From Motacilla alba alba (lineage: Eukaryota > Chordata > Aves > Passeriformes > Motacillidae), in NCBI RefSeq assembly GCF_015832195.1, contig NC_052017.1, positions 71,363,801 to 71,427,800 on the forward strand: 64,000 bases of DNA. The letters run 5' to 3'. A program made the translations under genes and the position numbers. This document shows positions 11,101 to 24,408 of this stretch, in pieces (the first letter of the stretch is position 1; every line of letters begins with the position of its first letter). The notes beneath the pieces are model-generated. The model was not told the origin of the DNA and searched no databases. It worked only from the letters and a program-made list of their open reading frames with translations.

Positions 11101-13985
11101 ATCTGAAACCAATATGGGGCCTAGCACCCCATGTTGGGACAAGATTTTTCTTTCACTAGAATAACTAAAGGAAGTCTCATATTTAACAGTGCTTCAGAGG
11201 TACTGGAGACAAGAATTTAGTCACACTTCACTTGGATTCCTGAGGAATGTCTTTGTTTAGTTTAATAGAACTGATTTCAGTTGTGATGAGGCAGAACCCA
11301 TACCTGAATGGAACAAAAGCAGTCTCAACAGAAACCTGAAACAGGATTTACATTTTATGGTTTTTGACCTTATGGCTCCTAGGAGGAATGAATCATGCTC
11401 CTGTGAGACATGACCTAACCTCATCTCTTCTTTGGCTGGAACTTCAGAATTTGAAAGGAATGCAGTAGATGCAGAACATAGGCTTTGCAAGTATTGTATG
11501 TTTGGGTTTTTTAAAATTTTACATACACGCACATATATAAAACCTATGTATAGTTTACTTTGACCTTTGATGTTGGACACTTTATTTCCATTTACCAGAC
11601 TCCTGGTGCTGGCTCTTGATGAGAGCTGCTAGTCTGACCTGTGATTTCCAAATGCCAGGGTCATAAGGGAAGGGCAACATATGGGAGTTGTGGAAATGCA
11701 CAGAAAACTGCTGTACAAATTTGCATCAAGTGTCCTCAGACATTTAAGTTCTGTAAACTGTATGTTGGTGAGATAAACACCAGGAATGTGAGCAATTATA
11801 TTAGGGTTAAAAAGGAGGTTCTGCTGAAAGGAAAATTGGGTGAACAGATGCTCTCACTATCAAGATGATCAGTTGTAATAGTGATGTATGATAAACTGTA
11901 GCTATCTAGTGACTTGTCTGTGTAAGACATGACACATACATAAAATGTAGCTACAATAAGGGATAGCAGTGCAGGAATGGAGGGACATGACTGACCTAAA
12001 GTATGTATATTCATCTTACCTTGAAAGGAATATGAAGTAGATGGCTTTTTGAAGTCCAAACTATTTTGATAGAAGTCTATGAATTTTCATTTTTTCATTG
12101 CTTTTTTATGGGGAAGGGTAGAAAAGTGCTTTAACTGCAAACTTATCTCTTTGATTGTGCACATCATGTTACTTTGGTTGAGGAAACCTAATTTCACTGG
12201 AGACCAAATCTATTGTCTATTGTTGCTAGTATTTCATAAAATTCTGTACATAAATAATGCTAATGAGTTTACATGGGATATAATCTGCTAATAAATTCAG
12301 TAGTAGAATTACAAATACAATTATTGGAATAACATATGCTGAAAATAACATAACATAATTTGAAAAAGGCAAGATGGACTAGTGATACTGTTATCCAGTT
12401 CCATGTGATCCAAATCCACTGGTCCGATTATGGTACATTGCTCTTGTCATACCTTATTAAATATGGAAGTTGACTTCTAAGATTCTTGGATTATCTGTGG
12501 AACTCCCTCTGTTTCCTGAGTGGATCCCATGTGAAGGTTCTTGGGATTTCCCTGCATTCTTTTTTTCACTTTTTTTTTTCAAATGTAGAGGGTAGTTCTC
12601 TAGAAAGAACAGTGGTGTATGAAATAAGAAGGAAACCTTTCCTGAGCAATCTTGATGTTTCAAATGTCAATATAAAATATAGCATTACTAGATATGACAT
12701 TGTCTTTCCAAGCAGCACGTGCTTACATTCAGCATTGTCCCATTCATACCTAGAAGACATGTTCTCTGCACCAGAAGAAAGAGTCTGAAGGTCTTTACAA
12801 ATAAGTATGAATCCAGTATTGAGGATTCAGCCTTGCATGTTACAAATAAAATTGCCTGTAGTTTTGCTAGTTGGGATAAAAATTGGTAAGGGAGCTGAGT
12901 CTGTATGATCTAAAGGCATAAGCCAATCACTGACTGTCTGAAACTGGCAAGAGGTTGGTCCCCACAGTGGGGATAGTTCTGCCAAACTGTCCACTGAAGG
13001 GCTTTTATCCTTGCTTTGGAAGCACTTAGTCCTGTTTACTCCCGGAGTTAGGATACAAGTCTGTGTTGACCTCTGATCTCATCTGCTCTGCCAGCTTCTG
13101 TGTGGGAGTCACACTGGTAAAACAATGACACTGTTTTCAGAGAATGTCATCTTATATACGTTTTGGCTGTGGGGGCTGAGAAGTACCTTGAGTGATTTAT
13201 ACAAGATTGGACTGAGAGGTGTAAAAATAACCAGAGCTGGGAACAGTACTAACAAGCAGCAGTTTCCGGGTTTGGAGTTGCAAGGCACAAGCCAAAAAAC
13301 CCGTGACAGGGGAGTGGGGATGGTCCAAGACTCTTAGCTCCTTTGTCTCATGTTTTCCTCCCCTGTGTTAGTACTAGTATGGGGTCTAGCAGTAAATCTG
13401 ACCCTGATTAAGGGGTATTTGTCTGATCACTTGCTCCTGGGAGTAGAAAAGAGACAAAATAGGAAAAGTTGTGGCAGCTTCCTGATCTCATCATAGCCTG
13501 TGGGGGAAAGTAATCAGCTTTTGGTCCAAATCAGCAGCAGAGTACTTTATCTTCCATGCTGCCTCAGTTCTATGATCATCAAAAGTGCAGAGGCAGGATC
13601 ACACGTGAACTCCATTATCCTGTGCTCTTGCTTCTCATGGCCTGTGTTACTTTGCAACTGCACCCTTTTAGGGGCTGCCTTTGTCATAGGGGAAGCCTTC
13701 TGAAATCCTAAGCCCCCACTTCTGTCTCCCTGCTTGGCAGAAGGATGTTCCTGCTCTAAAGCAGAGACTCTTGTCCAGAGATAATATTAGCGCCCACCCT
13801 TTCATGCGTTGCTTGTTAAGCTCTCCACAGCCGTGTCTGGTCTCTGTAGATTTGCATCTGTATAAAACACTATGAAGTAATATCAGTTGAGGACATTTCA
13901 GGCTGTATTCTTGGGACTTATGTGTGGAAGAGACTCTAAAACAAAGAATATCTTGGCAAAGAATAAAACAAATATTTTCTTTCTC
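8126..13985. other. Long noncoding stretch without recognised features
   Basis: Nearly 6 kb without a recognisable gene, LINE or tandem repeat. All frames are below about 110 codons with no domain. 9890-10330 has little simple repeat and an even composition, which can go with conserved noncoding DNA, but I see no decisive motif. 12870-13120 is slightly more GC-rich and repeat-like (for example TGGTCCCCACAGTGGGG at 12956) but could not be assigned. Confidence 0.5.
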
Positions 13986-13989
13986 TACT

Positions 13990-14070
13990 GTTGTTTTTTT
14001 GTTGTTTATGGGTTTGGGATTTGCTATGTGGTGTTGTTTTTGGGGGATTTTTTTTTGTTTTGGTTTTTTA
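13990..14070 (+). repeat. G/T-rich low-complexity tract
   Basis: Runs of T punctuated by G triplets and longer (GGGTTTGGG, then TTTTTGGGGGATTTTTTTTTG). It resembles the A/C-rich tract at 56558 read on the other strand. A 154-codon minus-strand frame at 13668-14132 runs across it and is an artefact of this composition. Confidence 0.8.
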
Positions 14071-14236
14071 GTAGTATGAGAGACAAGATACAGACCAGAT
14101 ACTGGTCTGGCTGGATTTTTGGTCTGACACAATATTGACCATCCTCAGTAATGCTCTTAATGTTTGAAAAATACTAGATTACAAAGAAAAACAGTGTTTG
14201 GTTCAGCAGTAACTGTGGCAATCAGTGATAGACAAT

Positions 14237-14300
14237 TATTTTTGGGGTTTTTTTGTTTTTGTTTTGTTGTTTATTTGGTTTTATTTCCTTTTTCTTTGTT
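14237..14300 (+). repeat. G/T-rich low-complexity tract
   Basis: A second T and G run only about 170 bp downstream (TTTTTGGGGTTTTTTTG, then TTTTGTTTTGTTG). Confidence 0.8.
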
Positions 14301-15540
14301 TATGGATACCTAAAATCTCAGATGCAATTTCACTTTGTAACCGTAGGAGGTGCTCCCACTTTTAGGGGGGTGTTAGAGGGAACTACATGGGGCCTGATTT
14401 CTCTTGTGCTGCTTTGGACTAGGAAGAAAATTTTGCACATAAATCTTAGGTAAAGTTTTGACCACTGGAAAGAAATTTTGCATGTTTACTGCTGACTAGG
14501 ATTAAATTGGTAGTTTATTTGCATATGTGAGGTTAAATAAATACATGCACTACTGTCAGGGTCTAAATTTGCTCCACTTACCTGTTTATATTTATGCATA
14601 TTACAGTATCTCTTAAATAGATGTGTAGAATGTGTAGAAATCTATATTGGAAAAATGTTTATATACATTTCTACAATCACATATATACCTCCTACATATG
14701 CATGTATGTATAAAGTGATTGTTTATCATTGCCAAGTATATACAATGCTTAAAAACACATTCATCAATACAGGTATTTGACTCTTTTATCAGTCCTGCCA
14801 CAGAACCTATTTCCTGGATGGGAGGAATAATGAGGGAGAAAAGGTGCTATTCATAGAAAATGGATCACCGAAACGAAGTTTCATGAAATGTTTTTTCTTC
14901 ACTTTTCATTAAACTTCTACCATTTTAAAATATACATATTTTTTTCCCTAGAAAAAGGTGTATTTTTCTAAAAGTCCTTTCCAAGCTTCTTAAATGCTAC
15001 TCTTTCTTATTTCACTCTTCAAAGAGCAGCAGCAACGCTATCCCTCTTTTCAACTTCAAACTGTGCTGCTCTGTTGGTCCAGCACAGCAAGAGTGCTTTG
15101 AACATGAGGAGAGAATCTAGCTCCTTTTTTTGGAACCTTGAGAAGGACTTTTTGAGAGAGCTGTAATTAGCATTTTCTTTTCACCCCAATGCATCTTTCT
15201 TGACTTGTGCAGAAGTAAACCAAATAATAATAATAAACATATTTACACATGTGTGGTTCCCGTGGGTCCAGTAGAGATGCCCTTTGTTCATACTTTATGG
15301 GGTTTCTTGGATCCTGTTAGCTGGACCTTTAGCCAGAGGTTGTGGTATCTATGAAACTTTTCACAGGCTGCTGACTCTGTGTGGGGCAAGCGTGAATTGA
15401 CTTTGGTTTCCTCTCAGGGGTGACTTTATTCTGCACAGAGTAAAAAGATTTGGTGAATGTCAAAGGAAGGAGCCACAAGTCATATTGATCTTGCTCGCTA
15501 GACAGCCAGCCCCTTGGTGGCTTTTATTCTTGGTGGCCCA
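14301..15540. other. Noncoding sequence
   Basis: No gene or LINE recognised. A short direct repeat (TGTGTAGAA twice, near 14622-14640) and TA/TG-rich dinucleotide patches around 14650-14715 are present. Confidence 0.5.
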
Positions 15541-15552
15541 CCTTGGCTGCAG

Positions 15553-15713
15553 CAGTGCGAACTCTGAATGCCAACAAGACACCATGTGAATTCAAGCAAA
15601 GTCGAGCTCCGCAGTTGCTTCCTGCTCTGTACTTGCACTTTGCCCCAGGTGATTTGACAGCAGGGATCAAAGGCTGTAATCTGGATACCTTCCTAGATAA
15701 GGCCTTAATGGGG
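15553..15713 (+). other. Possible internal exon or conserved block
   Basis: This block is richer in G, C and CpG than its surroundings. It is bounded on the left by GGCTGCAG (AG at 15551-15552), and a strong donor-like GGTAAGT starts at 15713. It is open in the plus frame (reading VRTLNANKTPCEF and onward to DKALMG at the donor). It is also open on the minus strand for 145 codons, which weakens the coding case. There is no ATG in the plus frame, as expected for an internal exon. I recognise no protein family. The upstream pyrimidine tract is weak, and no neighbouring exon was identified. A conserved noncoding element or chance are at least as likely. Confidence 0.2.
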
Positions 15714-15719
15714 GTAAGT

Positions 15720-18275
15720 GCTGCAGTGGAAAGCAGAGGAAGTGTGCTGCTGCTTTTCCTCTGTTTATAAATAGCTAGGTCGTCAGTACAAACTTCAGCT
15801 GTCTGCATCAGCATTTCCAGCTGATTTGTGGAACACCACAGAGCACTCCTAAGACCACTCTTTTTACTCTTTTTGTTGTAGATATTCACCCATGTGACCT
15901 CCATGTGAGATGTGGAACATGTTGCTGGTAAAATCAAAGATTCTGTGTTAGTTTTGTTCATTTTAAATACTTAGTGGTTGGGGTCTCAGCTCACAGACAA
16001 GCCTTTGTGGTACCTCAGCAGGAGAAGAGCCCTGGGGACCACAGCCAGTGGTTGGGATGGGTTTTTTTTGTGGAGAAACCACTACTGAGGTTGTTCCATG
16101 TGTGTGTCCTGTAGGAGACCTGGACCCAGGTACAGCAGAGGGAATGACCTACAGTTTTGGTGTTAGTAGGGGTGGTGAAATCAGCCAAGCTAAATAGGAC
16201 AAGGGTGTGCCATGTTATTGCAGTGCCCCTGTGACTTCTGAAAATATCTGTGGGAAAGAAAGGTTCTCATAAACGACCTCACTTAGGGAATCCCTATAAA
16301 TACAAATACCTTAAGAAACAGAGAATTGTAAAGTTAGCAGCATCTTCATTTTCCTTGAAACTGTATCTTTTCATCTCTTCTTCTCCCAGCAATTAAATAT
16401 TTCCTGGTCTGTAACAGCTTTGTGTTTACAACACACTTTTTAGGCAGTAACTTGTCCAGATATCCTGTAGTAAGAGAAAACTCTTCAAGTGTGAAGGATT
16501 TGTTAATGGAAATTAGTTCAATAAAGCTTCCCTTTCCACCCTTGTCCCCCTCCTCACCAGCACATGCATAGACTAAGCAGAGGCTTGCTGCCTCTCTGTA
16601 GTAATGTGAATTTTGAGTTGTTGATAAATACAAGCAGGTTAACAACTAACATCAAAGGTTTACCAGATTAAAGTCAAAGAAAGATGGGATTTTCAAGGGC
16701 TTGAGTAAACAAAAAGGTTGAGATTCTCAATTATCTCTCTAATACAAGACTCAATAGGCTTAAATTAACAGAGGAACAAACATGCCTGTTCTGCTGACCG
16801 CCACACTACTGGGTTGCTTACTGTAAGTCAGTTAAAGGCTACATAAGGAATGAAAGATAAGGCAAATAGGTTTGCCTGGAGAGTGAGAGATCATTTAGAA
16901 AAGGTGACTGTTGTGTTTGATGCAGTAAGAGGTGGGGGGAAAACTAACTATGGCTTAATGGGCATAGCAGATTCTGAGACATATGTGGCAATTATTAGTC
17001 ATACTATTTGAATCTGAAAGGGCATTTGTTCAAAGGACTGCTTAGAAAGGCTCAGGCTGGAAAGAGGGAGCTATTAAATCAGCTCTGCTCCTCTGAGCAT
17101 GTGGTAGGTTTTTTCCCCCTTCCCTGAAAGTCTTAGGATACGTCTTGAGAAGAGGATGATGAAATTTCACAAGTGTTGCAAGGAGGATAAGATTTGTACC
17201 TATTATTATTGCAGACATTTTTAGTTCTCTCTAAAAAACCCAAATTTACCTGCTGTGAATATGGTTAGATTGACAATAGGACACATGTACCACCTGCTTC
17301 TATGAGATTAAGATAGTTTAAACAAAGCCACACAGAATATGCCATAGATATTTATGAAGTGCAGAATTTCTAATCTCCTATCCACTGTTGTGCTGCCTCT
17401 GGGTAATACAAAGAGAAACCATATGAAATTAGAGATGAAATAAAAAAAAAAAAAGCCCAAGCACTGAATTTAACCCATCATCACATATTGCTCATACTTG
17501 AGTTTAAAACACAAAGGAGGAAAATTGTGATTGCATTTGCAATTGTACATGAGGTCTAAAAGGTATGGGTACCTTTAAAAAAAAAAACATCTCCTTCCCT
17601 TCGAGTTTTATCTATTTTCTGAGACTGAGAGGGTGACTAGGAATTATTTTTATTATGAATCCTTCATACTTCTTTTGTTAAGAATACCCAAGGACATCTT
17701 TTATTTCTGTGTCAATAGAATAAGTGCATGTTGGCTGCTAGCTTAGTGTGCATAATCATACAAATTTTAAAAAGTATTTAAGGCCACATACCATTCAAGA
17801 TATGATGTTCTATTGATACAGAATAGCTACAAGTGAACAAGTGTAAGCAGCTAATATTGACTGTGCTATCACAGACCATGAAGTAGTTATTGTACTCTCT
17901 TGATTGTATGCGAGGTCAGTGGAATTCAGTGCAGATGAAATTTTTGCCAAGAAGCAAAAATCTCAAGTTTTTCCACTTCTAAGTGTTTCACGTGTTACTA
18001 AGGTACTTCACTTACCTACCTATAGTTGTACTCAGTTTGGTCTACAACATTGCCCCCCACCTGGTGCTTTGGAATATTAGAGATTTGTTTTGATCATCAT
18101 ATTGCTGCCTATTTTCCCAGTTTGTTGAACATAATGAGGGATCTCATACCACTGTAATGGGAATTATTTGATCTGTTCAGTGACTTGACATTATGCATTA
18201 CTTTATGTTACGGTCTTATCACTCCTATTTTTACTTAACGTTATCTTCTTCCACTAGTTCTAGTTTTTCTGAAAA
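15720..18275. other. Noncoding sequence with A runs
   Basis: No gene recognised. Poly(A) runs occur at 17441-17454 and 17577-17587. The rest is AT-rich single-copy-looking sequence. Confidence 0.5.
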
Positions 18276-18278
18276 GGC

Positions 18279-18310
18279 CTTTTTTTTTTAATTTTTTTTT
18301 TTTTTTTTTT
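18279..18310 (+). repeat. Poly(T) tract
   Basis: About 30 bases of T broken only by AA at 18290-18291. It ends in a run of 19 T (18292-18310), the longest homopolymer noticed in the window. It may be an antisense retroposon tail, but no parent sequence is recognisable on its left. Confidence 0.9.
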
Positions 18311-21300
18311 ACAAGAGGCTGATAAGCCAGAGAGGGTAGAATATTCTGAGTGGTAAATATTTAAAAATGGAATCCTGGTACCATTTAAGTGTATGGGTTT
18401 GCAATCTGGAATTTCTTCCAGATTTTATATTCATTTTGTCCAAGTGATGTAAACAGGGTTCCATAATTATGTCCGTGTGAGAGCACAAAACCTCAGAGAC
18501 AGATGTACATTGTGCAAAATGGGGCATGCAGCTGAATGTAACGAAGCATACCATCTTCTGAGATACTGCATAGAGGGCTAGATTTTAGCCAGTTTATGCT
18601 TTGTGCTGCCATCATGCATATTATTATGAAATCAACTTTTCCATAGCTTTGTTTTCATTTGTAAGGTAATGTAATTTTTTGTGGTTTATTATCTTCACAT
18701 ATTCCATAACAGCAGTTTACTATGAGCTGTGTTACATAGGTCTCTGGCTGGTTTTTGAATTTTGGAGGTAATAAAACACTTTATTTTGCTTGATTCCCTT
18801 TTTTACATCTTAAGAAAATATGTGAGTCCACAATTCATTGATCCCATAACAGACTGCAGTATTATTTCCAGTTGGGATGTTGAAATGGTCAGTGTTTCAC
18901 CTGGAAGGCAGCAGTGGAGTTCCCGAGAGTTGCAGGAATGTGTATGTACTTCTCATAGGAAGTTAGGGGATGTTATCGAACACCACATCTTCTTGGCTTT
19001 TATCTTTTGCTAATTTTGCACTGCCCATTAACAAAGCTTTATATCAACAGAGGAAAAATGTGAGGTGTTGTCTGCTTTGTCTGCAGGCCAGCAACAGAGC
19101 CACCTGTAGCAGGCGGTTCTCACCCTTTGCTGTTATATCATTGTTGCTATGGTGAATTCAGAAAATGCTGGCTATTAACATGATGTTGAATGAGACATGT
19201 TCTCATCTCAATAAGTGGAGATTTACCCACATAACTCTTCATAATTTGGAGGTATAGACTCTTGTTTCCCATACAGAAAGCTCTGTAGTTTGCAGCACCC
19301 TTTGGAACAGTTGTGGAGAGATCCTGTGTCACTGTCATGCCAACCGAATGGATGATTTTTCCCTAATGAGAAGAACTAATTCAAAGACCTGCCTCTTTCA
19401 CCTGGAAAAGGAGTGAAAAATAGCTCACTCTGTATTTTCATGTTCATTAGGGTTCCATGCAATTACTAATGAGAAATGATCTAAAATTATAAATTAAGCA
19501 GATAAACTGGCTGCAATTGGGTTTCCATATAAGCAGACTCCTTTAGGGTTGCTATTGCCAAACACGTAAAATAAAGCCAAAGCCCCCACTAGCCTTTTTT
19601 GACACTTCTCATACCAGTCTGGAAGGTGCTAAGAGTTTCATGTCACTTATGTGCTAATGATGGCAGCATGCAAGCAGTGAGCAAGTGGGAGGACTCTCAT
19701 AATTTATGAAGGAAAAAAAACCTTCCACATGTTCCCCTCCATTATGTGGAAGAGCAATTCAGTTATTTCTGTGGCTTTGTCCTTCACCTGCTGCTGGTCA
19801 CAGAACTCTGGGTATGTAGAGGAGGAGACAACCTGATAGGTGGAGGAGGATGGATGCTATGCCACTTCCTAAAAGAAGGAAATTGTGAAGGCATTAAGTG
19901 GTCCAGTATTATATTTTCAGTGAAGTCCTGCCTACAAGGGGCAAAATATGACTGGACTCTGGAGCTCAGCTGCAATAAAAATGGGGTTTGTGACTCTTTT
20001 GGGAATCTTTGCTAAGCAGAAAGGACAGATTTCTGTCCAAAAATTTTTTGAAGGTTGAGCAGTGTCATTGTGGAAGCTACATTCAGTAGCTCTCTGTGTC
20101 TCAGAATCTAGACAGGGTCCTCCACTACATTCCTGAGTGCACATCTCCATGAGAGGACAATCACAGCCATCTTGTCATTTTGGGAGAGAAGGAATGACTT
20201 ATCCTGAAAGCAAGAAAGATTTTGTCTGTTGCAGTGGTTAAATTTTCTGTTATGGACCACACACTGCAACTGAGAACAGTGATAAACTGTGTTTAAGAAC
20301 AATGACCCGTAACATTTGAAAGAAAGCCACCAGGAAACAATGTTAAAACATAAGAGAAGATGGTGTCTGTTTCTGCACCAGTCAAGTGTGTAAACGGTGA
20401 GTCTTAATTAGCTCTGGCAACATGACTGTTGCACAAGTTAACAGGAGGTGTAAGGAGCATCTGCTTGCCTTGTTCTAACTGACACAATGGATCTCTTACA
20501 TTGCAAAATAGAACGGTGCAGATGCTTTAAGTTACAGAGCAGAGTCTGCCACTCAGACAGATGTCACCCTTCACGAAAAGAGAAGCTTCAGTCATGGTTT
20601 TTCTTATAATTGAAAAGCATTGTCAGCTTGGCAGCTCCTTGTATGTATAAATGACAGATATTCATACTAGTTGAAAATGAACCCTGCTCAGCAGACATTG
20701 GCAATGTTTTGTTATTTCTCTCTTTCTCATTTCTAAAAGGATAGTAGATCATTTCTGTTCATTAGGCTTGATAGGAATTAGGCATGGAAAATCAATTCCC
20801 TCTGCCTTTTTTCATCTTGAGGCTGTCCCAGGTATTCTCTCTTGGAACTCCTTAGTAACATCAGCTGTGGTATGTGAAAGCAGTACTAAAAACTGAAAGC
20901 AAAAAAAGCAAATTTTATCCTAGAAATGCCAGTATCGTCTTTTTGCCCATTTCTCTTGCTAACACCCTCTTTTATTTGGTTGTGTCTATCCAGCATGTGG
21001 AAGCAATCACACTTATCTAGGCAAAAGGAATGTTAGAGTAGCCTTGAAATACTTTCTCCCACTGTATCTTCACATTTGCTTACCTATCACATCATTAGGT
21101 AGATTGCTTTTACCATTATGTATGGCTTTATGACTAATGCTTTAGTGCTATGGTCTGCTCAATAAGGAGTCAGTGCAAAGTATTATCTTTCCCATATATA
21201 TGATTCAGAAATACACTTTCTTACCCGTGTAAGAATTTGTTTCACTTTTGAGTCCCGTGATATCTCAAGAGACAGAGTCCTGCGGCATAGCTGTCTGATG

Positions 21301-23644
21301 AATGATGCTGTGTGGAAAAGCAAAATGAGGCAAAGCAGTTTTTTCATATGAAGTTGAATTATTGTGAGTTTCAATTAACAGCATTTTTTCTCTGTCCTGG
21401 AATGTGTAGATCCGAAATTCATGAAGATGAATTTGAGTCTTTACAGCATTTGAAAAGCTGAATTGTTTCACCTGCTGTCCAAACATTCAGGATAAAAAAC
21501 TCCCCAGATTTGCTGTCTATGTTATTACTCATCAGCAAATAGAATAACAAAGGGATGAGGTGGGTCTCAATTACTTCAGGATCGTTGGGAAAATTTAGTA
21601 AAAAATTACAAAGTTAATCTTCTGGTTTAACCAGTGTAATTTAATTACATCAGTGACATTAAAGGCCTTAACTGCAAACCCCAAGGACTCCCCAAGCCAG
21701 ATCATTGTCTTCTTGCAAGTCTGTGTGTGTCCAGAAGACAGCAAACTTGCAAATATTGATGGCATTATCTTAATAAAGCAGTTACTAGGGTGCCTTTTTT
21801 TTAGGGCTCCTCCTCCTTGGATTCTAGAGAAAGATGGCTTTTTCACTTCATTATGTAGCAAGTTTTGGACTGATTTTCACAGGATGTTGTACCCACATTT
21901 TATTCCTTCCAACAGATTGCATGAAATACAAAGAAATTGTAGTTATAATAATGTGTTTTATTTTGGTTTAAGAAAACAGTTCCAGTGAAAAATATGTGCA
22001 CTAGGGAAAGGTAGTTTTAGAAGCTAGACAGAGTTTGTCTCTAGTACCTTGCTGCATTAAAGGTGTCATGCTGCTGTTTAGAGGTGTAGCTGCCTTACCA
22101 CCAATAAGTGGAAAGCTGGAGCTGACCATAGGTAAATGCAGGTTGAGTCCAAGAACAGTAAGCCCTGAAAGAAATGGGCTAAGGATCCTTCAGCTTGTAG
22201 AGGGGGCATTAGGTTTGAATTTCATGTGGTTCTTTCTAGAAAACCATTTTTGTAATAAAATTGGCATCACCAAAGGAATTTTTCTGTGTCTGAGTCTTTT
22301 GCTGAGAATAGGACGAGGAAAGAAATATTGCTACACGTTGTGACAGTGTGAATGTGTGTATTGCCAACCTTGAGCTTCAAAAGGCACAAGCCAAGCATCA
22401 TAAAATCCTAACACTAGTTCAAGTATTTTCAGCTTTTTAAAAAGTTCACACATGCTCTGTTCCTAACACTTCCTTTCTACTTAAAGTTTTCACTTGACTA
22501 TGGGATCTGAGACTTCAGGAGAGATACCAAGATAAAAAACAAATATTCTTGTGGGAACTGGTAGAGTTGTTTGCAATCAAACAGCAGTGACTGTAGTTAA
22601 ATAAGTTAAGTTGCTTTTCCTTTACTTAGTTTTAACTATTCTATTAGGTCGAAAGCAAAAATAATTAAAGGTACTATTGCAGAATGCTTTTAATTCTAAA
22701 AAAATGTTCCTAAAAATCTCTAAATTCTGTAGTATTACAAGGAAAAATTTAACAGAGAAAGGATTAGGACTAGAAATCCTATTTCCAGCCTCTGGAAGAG
22801 AAAAAGTACATTAGACTGGAAAGAAAGTCTGAGATAACAGTTTTGATTTTTGACATTTAGAAATCACAGACTCTACTTGGCACCAGTCCTCAATTTCCAC
22901 CTGCAGAACTCAATCAAAGGACTCGGAAAAGCACAGTAACTGTTTAATTTCTAAGTCTTATTGAACAGTGTTGAGATTGCTTTAAACTCCAGGCTTTGGA
23001 AACAGTTGTGACAACAAAAATGACCAAAAAAAAATCTTAGTATATGAAAGTATCCTCCTGCTTATTATTAAATGTTCAGTCTTTCAGCTTCTGTTAAAGC
23101 TAAGGCAGAGTATTTGGAAAAATATTGGCTAAAGATGCTGGTTTGTATGTAAGTTTGTTGGTTTTGACTAATTTGGTGTCATCGTAGTCTCCTTGTAGTG
23201 AATAATTTTTCTTAAAAATAAACCCAGATACAGTGAAATACAGTGGCAAGAAAAGCATTTCCTGGATAAAAATTCTTGTGGAAAAAAGAGTGGTAGTCAG
23301 GTATTCCCAGGTGAAATATAAACTTTTACTGGGAATCTTGTGTGTTACCATTGTTTATCATACACATTATCTGTGTTTATAAATTATGTGAAGGAATTCT
23401 AGGGGATTCTTCAGCTGTAATAAAGTTCATGCATGTGACAGGATGTAGCCTTTAGACTTACACAACTTTTTGAAAATTGTAATATTGTCATGCCAGCAGG
23501 GGGGAGGCTAAAAATCCTGTCTACAGAAAGGTTCATGAGAGTTTTACTTTTGGCTGTAGAAAAATCACAATTTTTCTCAAGAATTTCTGAAAAATCTTGC
23601 TATGCTTCTGCATCCACCCACTCTAAAATAGATTATAATTGTTA
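18311..23644. other. Long noncoding stretch without recognised features
   Basis: More than 5 kb with no gene, LINE or tandem repeat recognised. Open frames reach only 111 codons (21653-21988) and have no domain. 19040-19150 is more GC-balanced, with several CAG-type words, but nothing assignable. Confidence 0.5.
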
Positions 23645-24408
23645 AAAATGTATCATAGAGTCATTAAGTTTGGAAAAGGCTTTCAAGGTCATCTAGTCAA
23701 ACCTTTGACAAAATGCCATCATGTCAAGGAAACCATAGAGCTAAGTGGAATTTCCAGCTGTTTCTTGAACATTTTCAGGGATGATGACTCCACCACTTCC
23801 CAGGGCATCCTGTTCCAATGCTTAAACAGCCTTTCAGAAACTCTTCCTGAGGTTCAGCCTGAACCTGCCCTTTCCCTCATCCTTGGTGAAAGTGTTCTCC
23901 CCATCTCTAATAAAGAATGGGGGTTTTCTTTGGGTCTCCTTTTGTTGTTAATGTATTTGTAAAAACATTTTTTATAATCTTTCACAGCAGTGGCCAAATT
24001 GAGTTCTGGCTGAGCTCTCACCTTTCTAATTCCGTCCCTATATGACCTAATGACATCCTTGTAGTCTTCTGGAGCTGCCTGTCCTTTCCCAAAGGTCATA
24101 AACTCCCTTTTTAAGCCTGACTTCCAGTTCAGCCAGGGCAGCCTTCTTCCCTGCAGCCTCATCTTTTGGCACACAGGGATAGCCTGGTTCTGCACCCTTA
24201 AGCTTTCCATCTTAATGTATCTCCTTCCTCCCCTGTCCCTTCTGGAGAGCTTGTATCCACCCATTGCACCACTCCAGTCATGTGAGTCATCCCACCATGT
24301 TTCCATGATTGGGATGATATTATACCTTTCCTACTGCACTATGGCTTCCAGCTCCTCCTGTTTGTTACTCATAATGAGCGCAGCGCATTTGGTGTAGAAT
24401 TTTGTCAT
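23645..24408 (-). mobile_element. CR1 LINE, antisense, two internal deletions
   Basis: Read on the minus strand from 24408, the frame begins near the start of the CR1 endonuclease (a block ending in SNKQEELEA). It continues through ETWWDDSHDWS and GYKLSRRDR, the hallmark endonuclease phrases. It then skips most of the domain and resumes at EDYKDVIRSYRDGIRKVRAQ and FYKYINNKRR, the linker before the reverse transcriptase. At about 23855 it jumps again to the 3' UTR, where TGCCCTGGGAAGTGGTGGAG and the tail complementary to ATCATAGAGTCATTAAG (ending near 23648) are typical CR1 3' sequence. About 150 codons (24306-23854) remain open, unusually well preserved for a dead copy. Whole RT and catalytic motifs are absent, so it cannot function. 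Confidence 0.9.

Noticed and set aside
12870..13120. Possible SINE or DNA-transposon remnant
   Set aside because: Slightly GC-richer with a small inverted word, but no box A/B promoter, terminal inverted repeats or tail could be found.
13668..14132. 154-codon minus-strand open frame, the longest in the window
   Set aside because: It runs across a G/T-rich low-complexity tract, giving lysine- and proline-rich filler. It has no domain and no exon signals.
15524..15961. 145-codon minus-strand open frame
   Set aside because: No recognisable family. It overlaps the plus-strand exon-like block, and at most one of the two could be coding. Kept only as part of the conserved-block finding.
18292..18310. 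Processed pseudogene tail (antisense poly(A))
   Set aside because: No coding or RNA-gene sequence is recognisable to the left of the T run, and no target-site duplication was found.
23854..24306. 150-codon minus-strand frame as a host gene
   Set aside because: Its phrases (ETWWDDSHDWS and EDYKDVIRSYRDGIRK) are CR1 endonuclease and linker sequence with internal deletions, so it is retrotransposon, not host.
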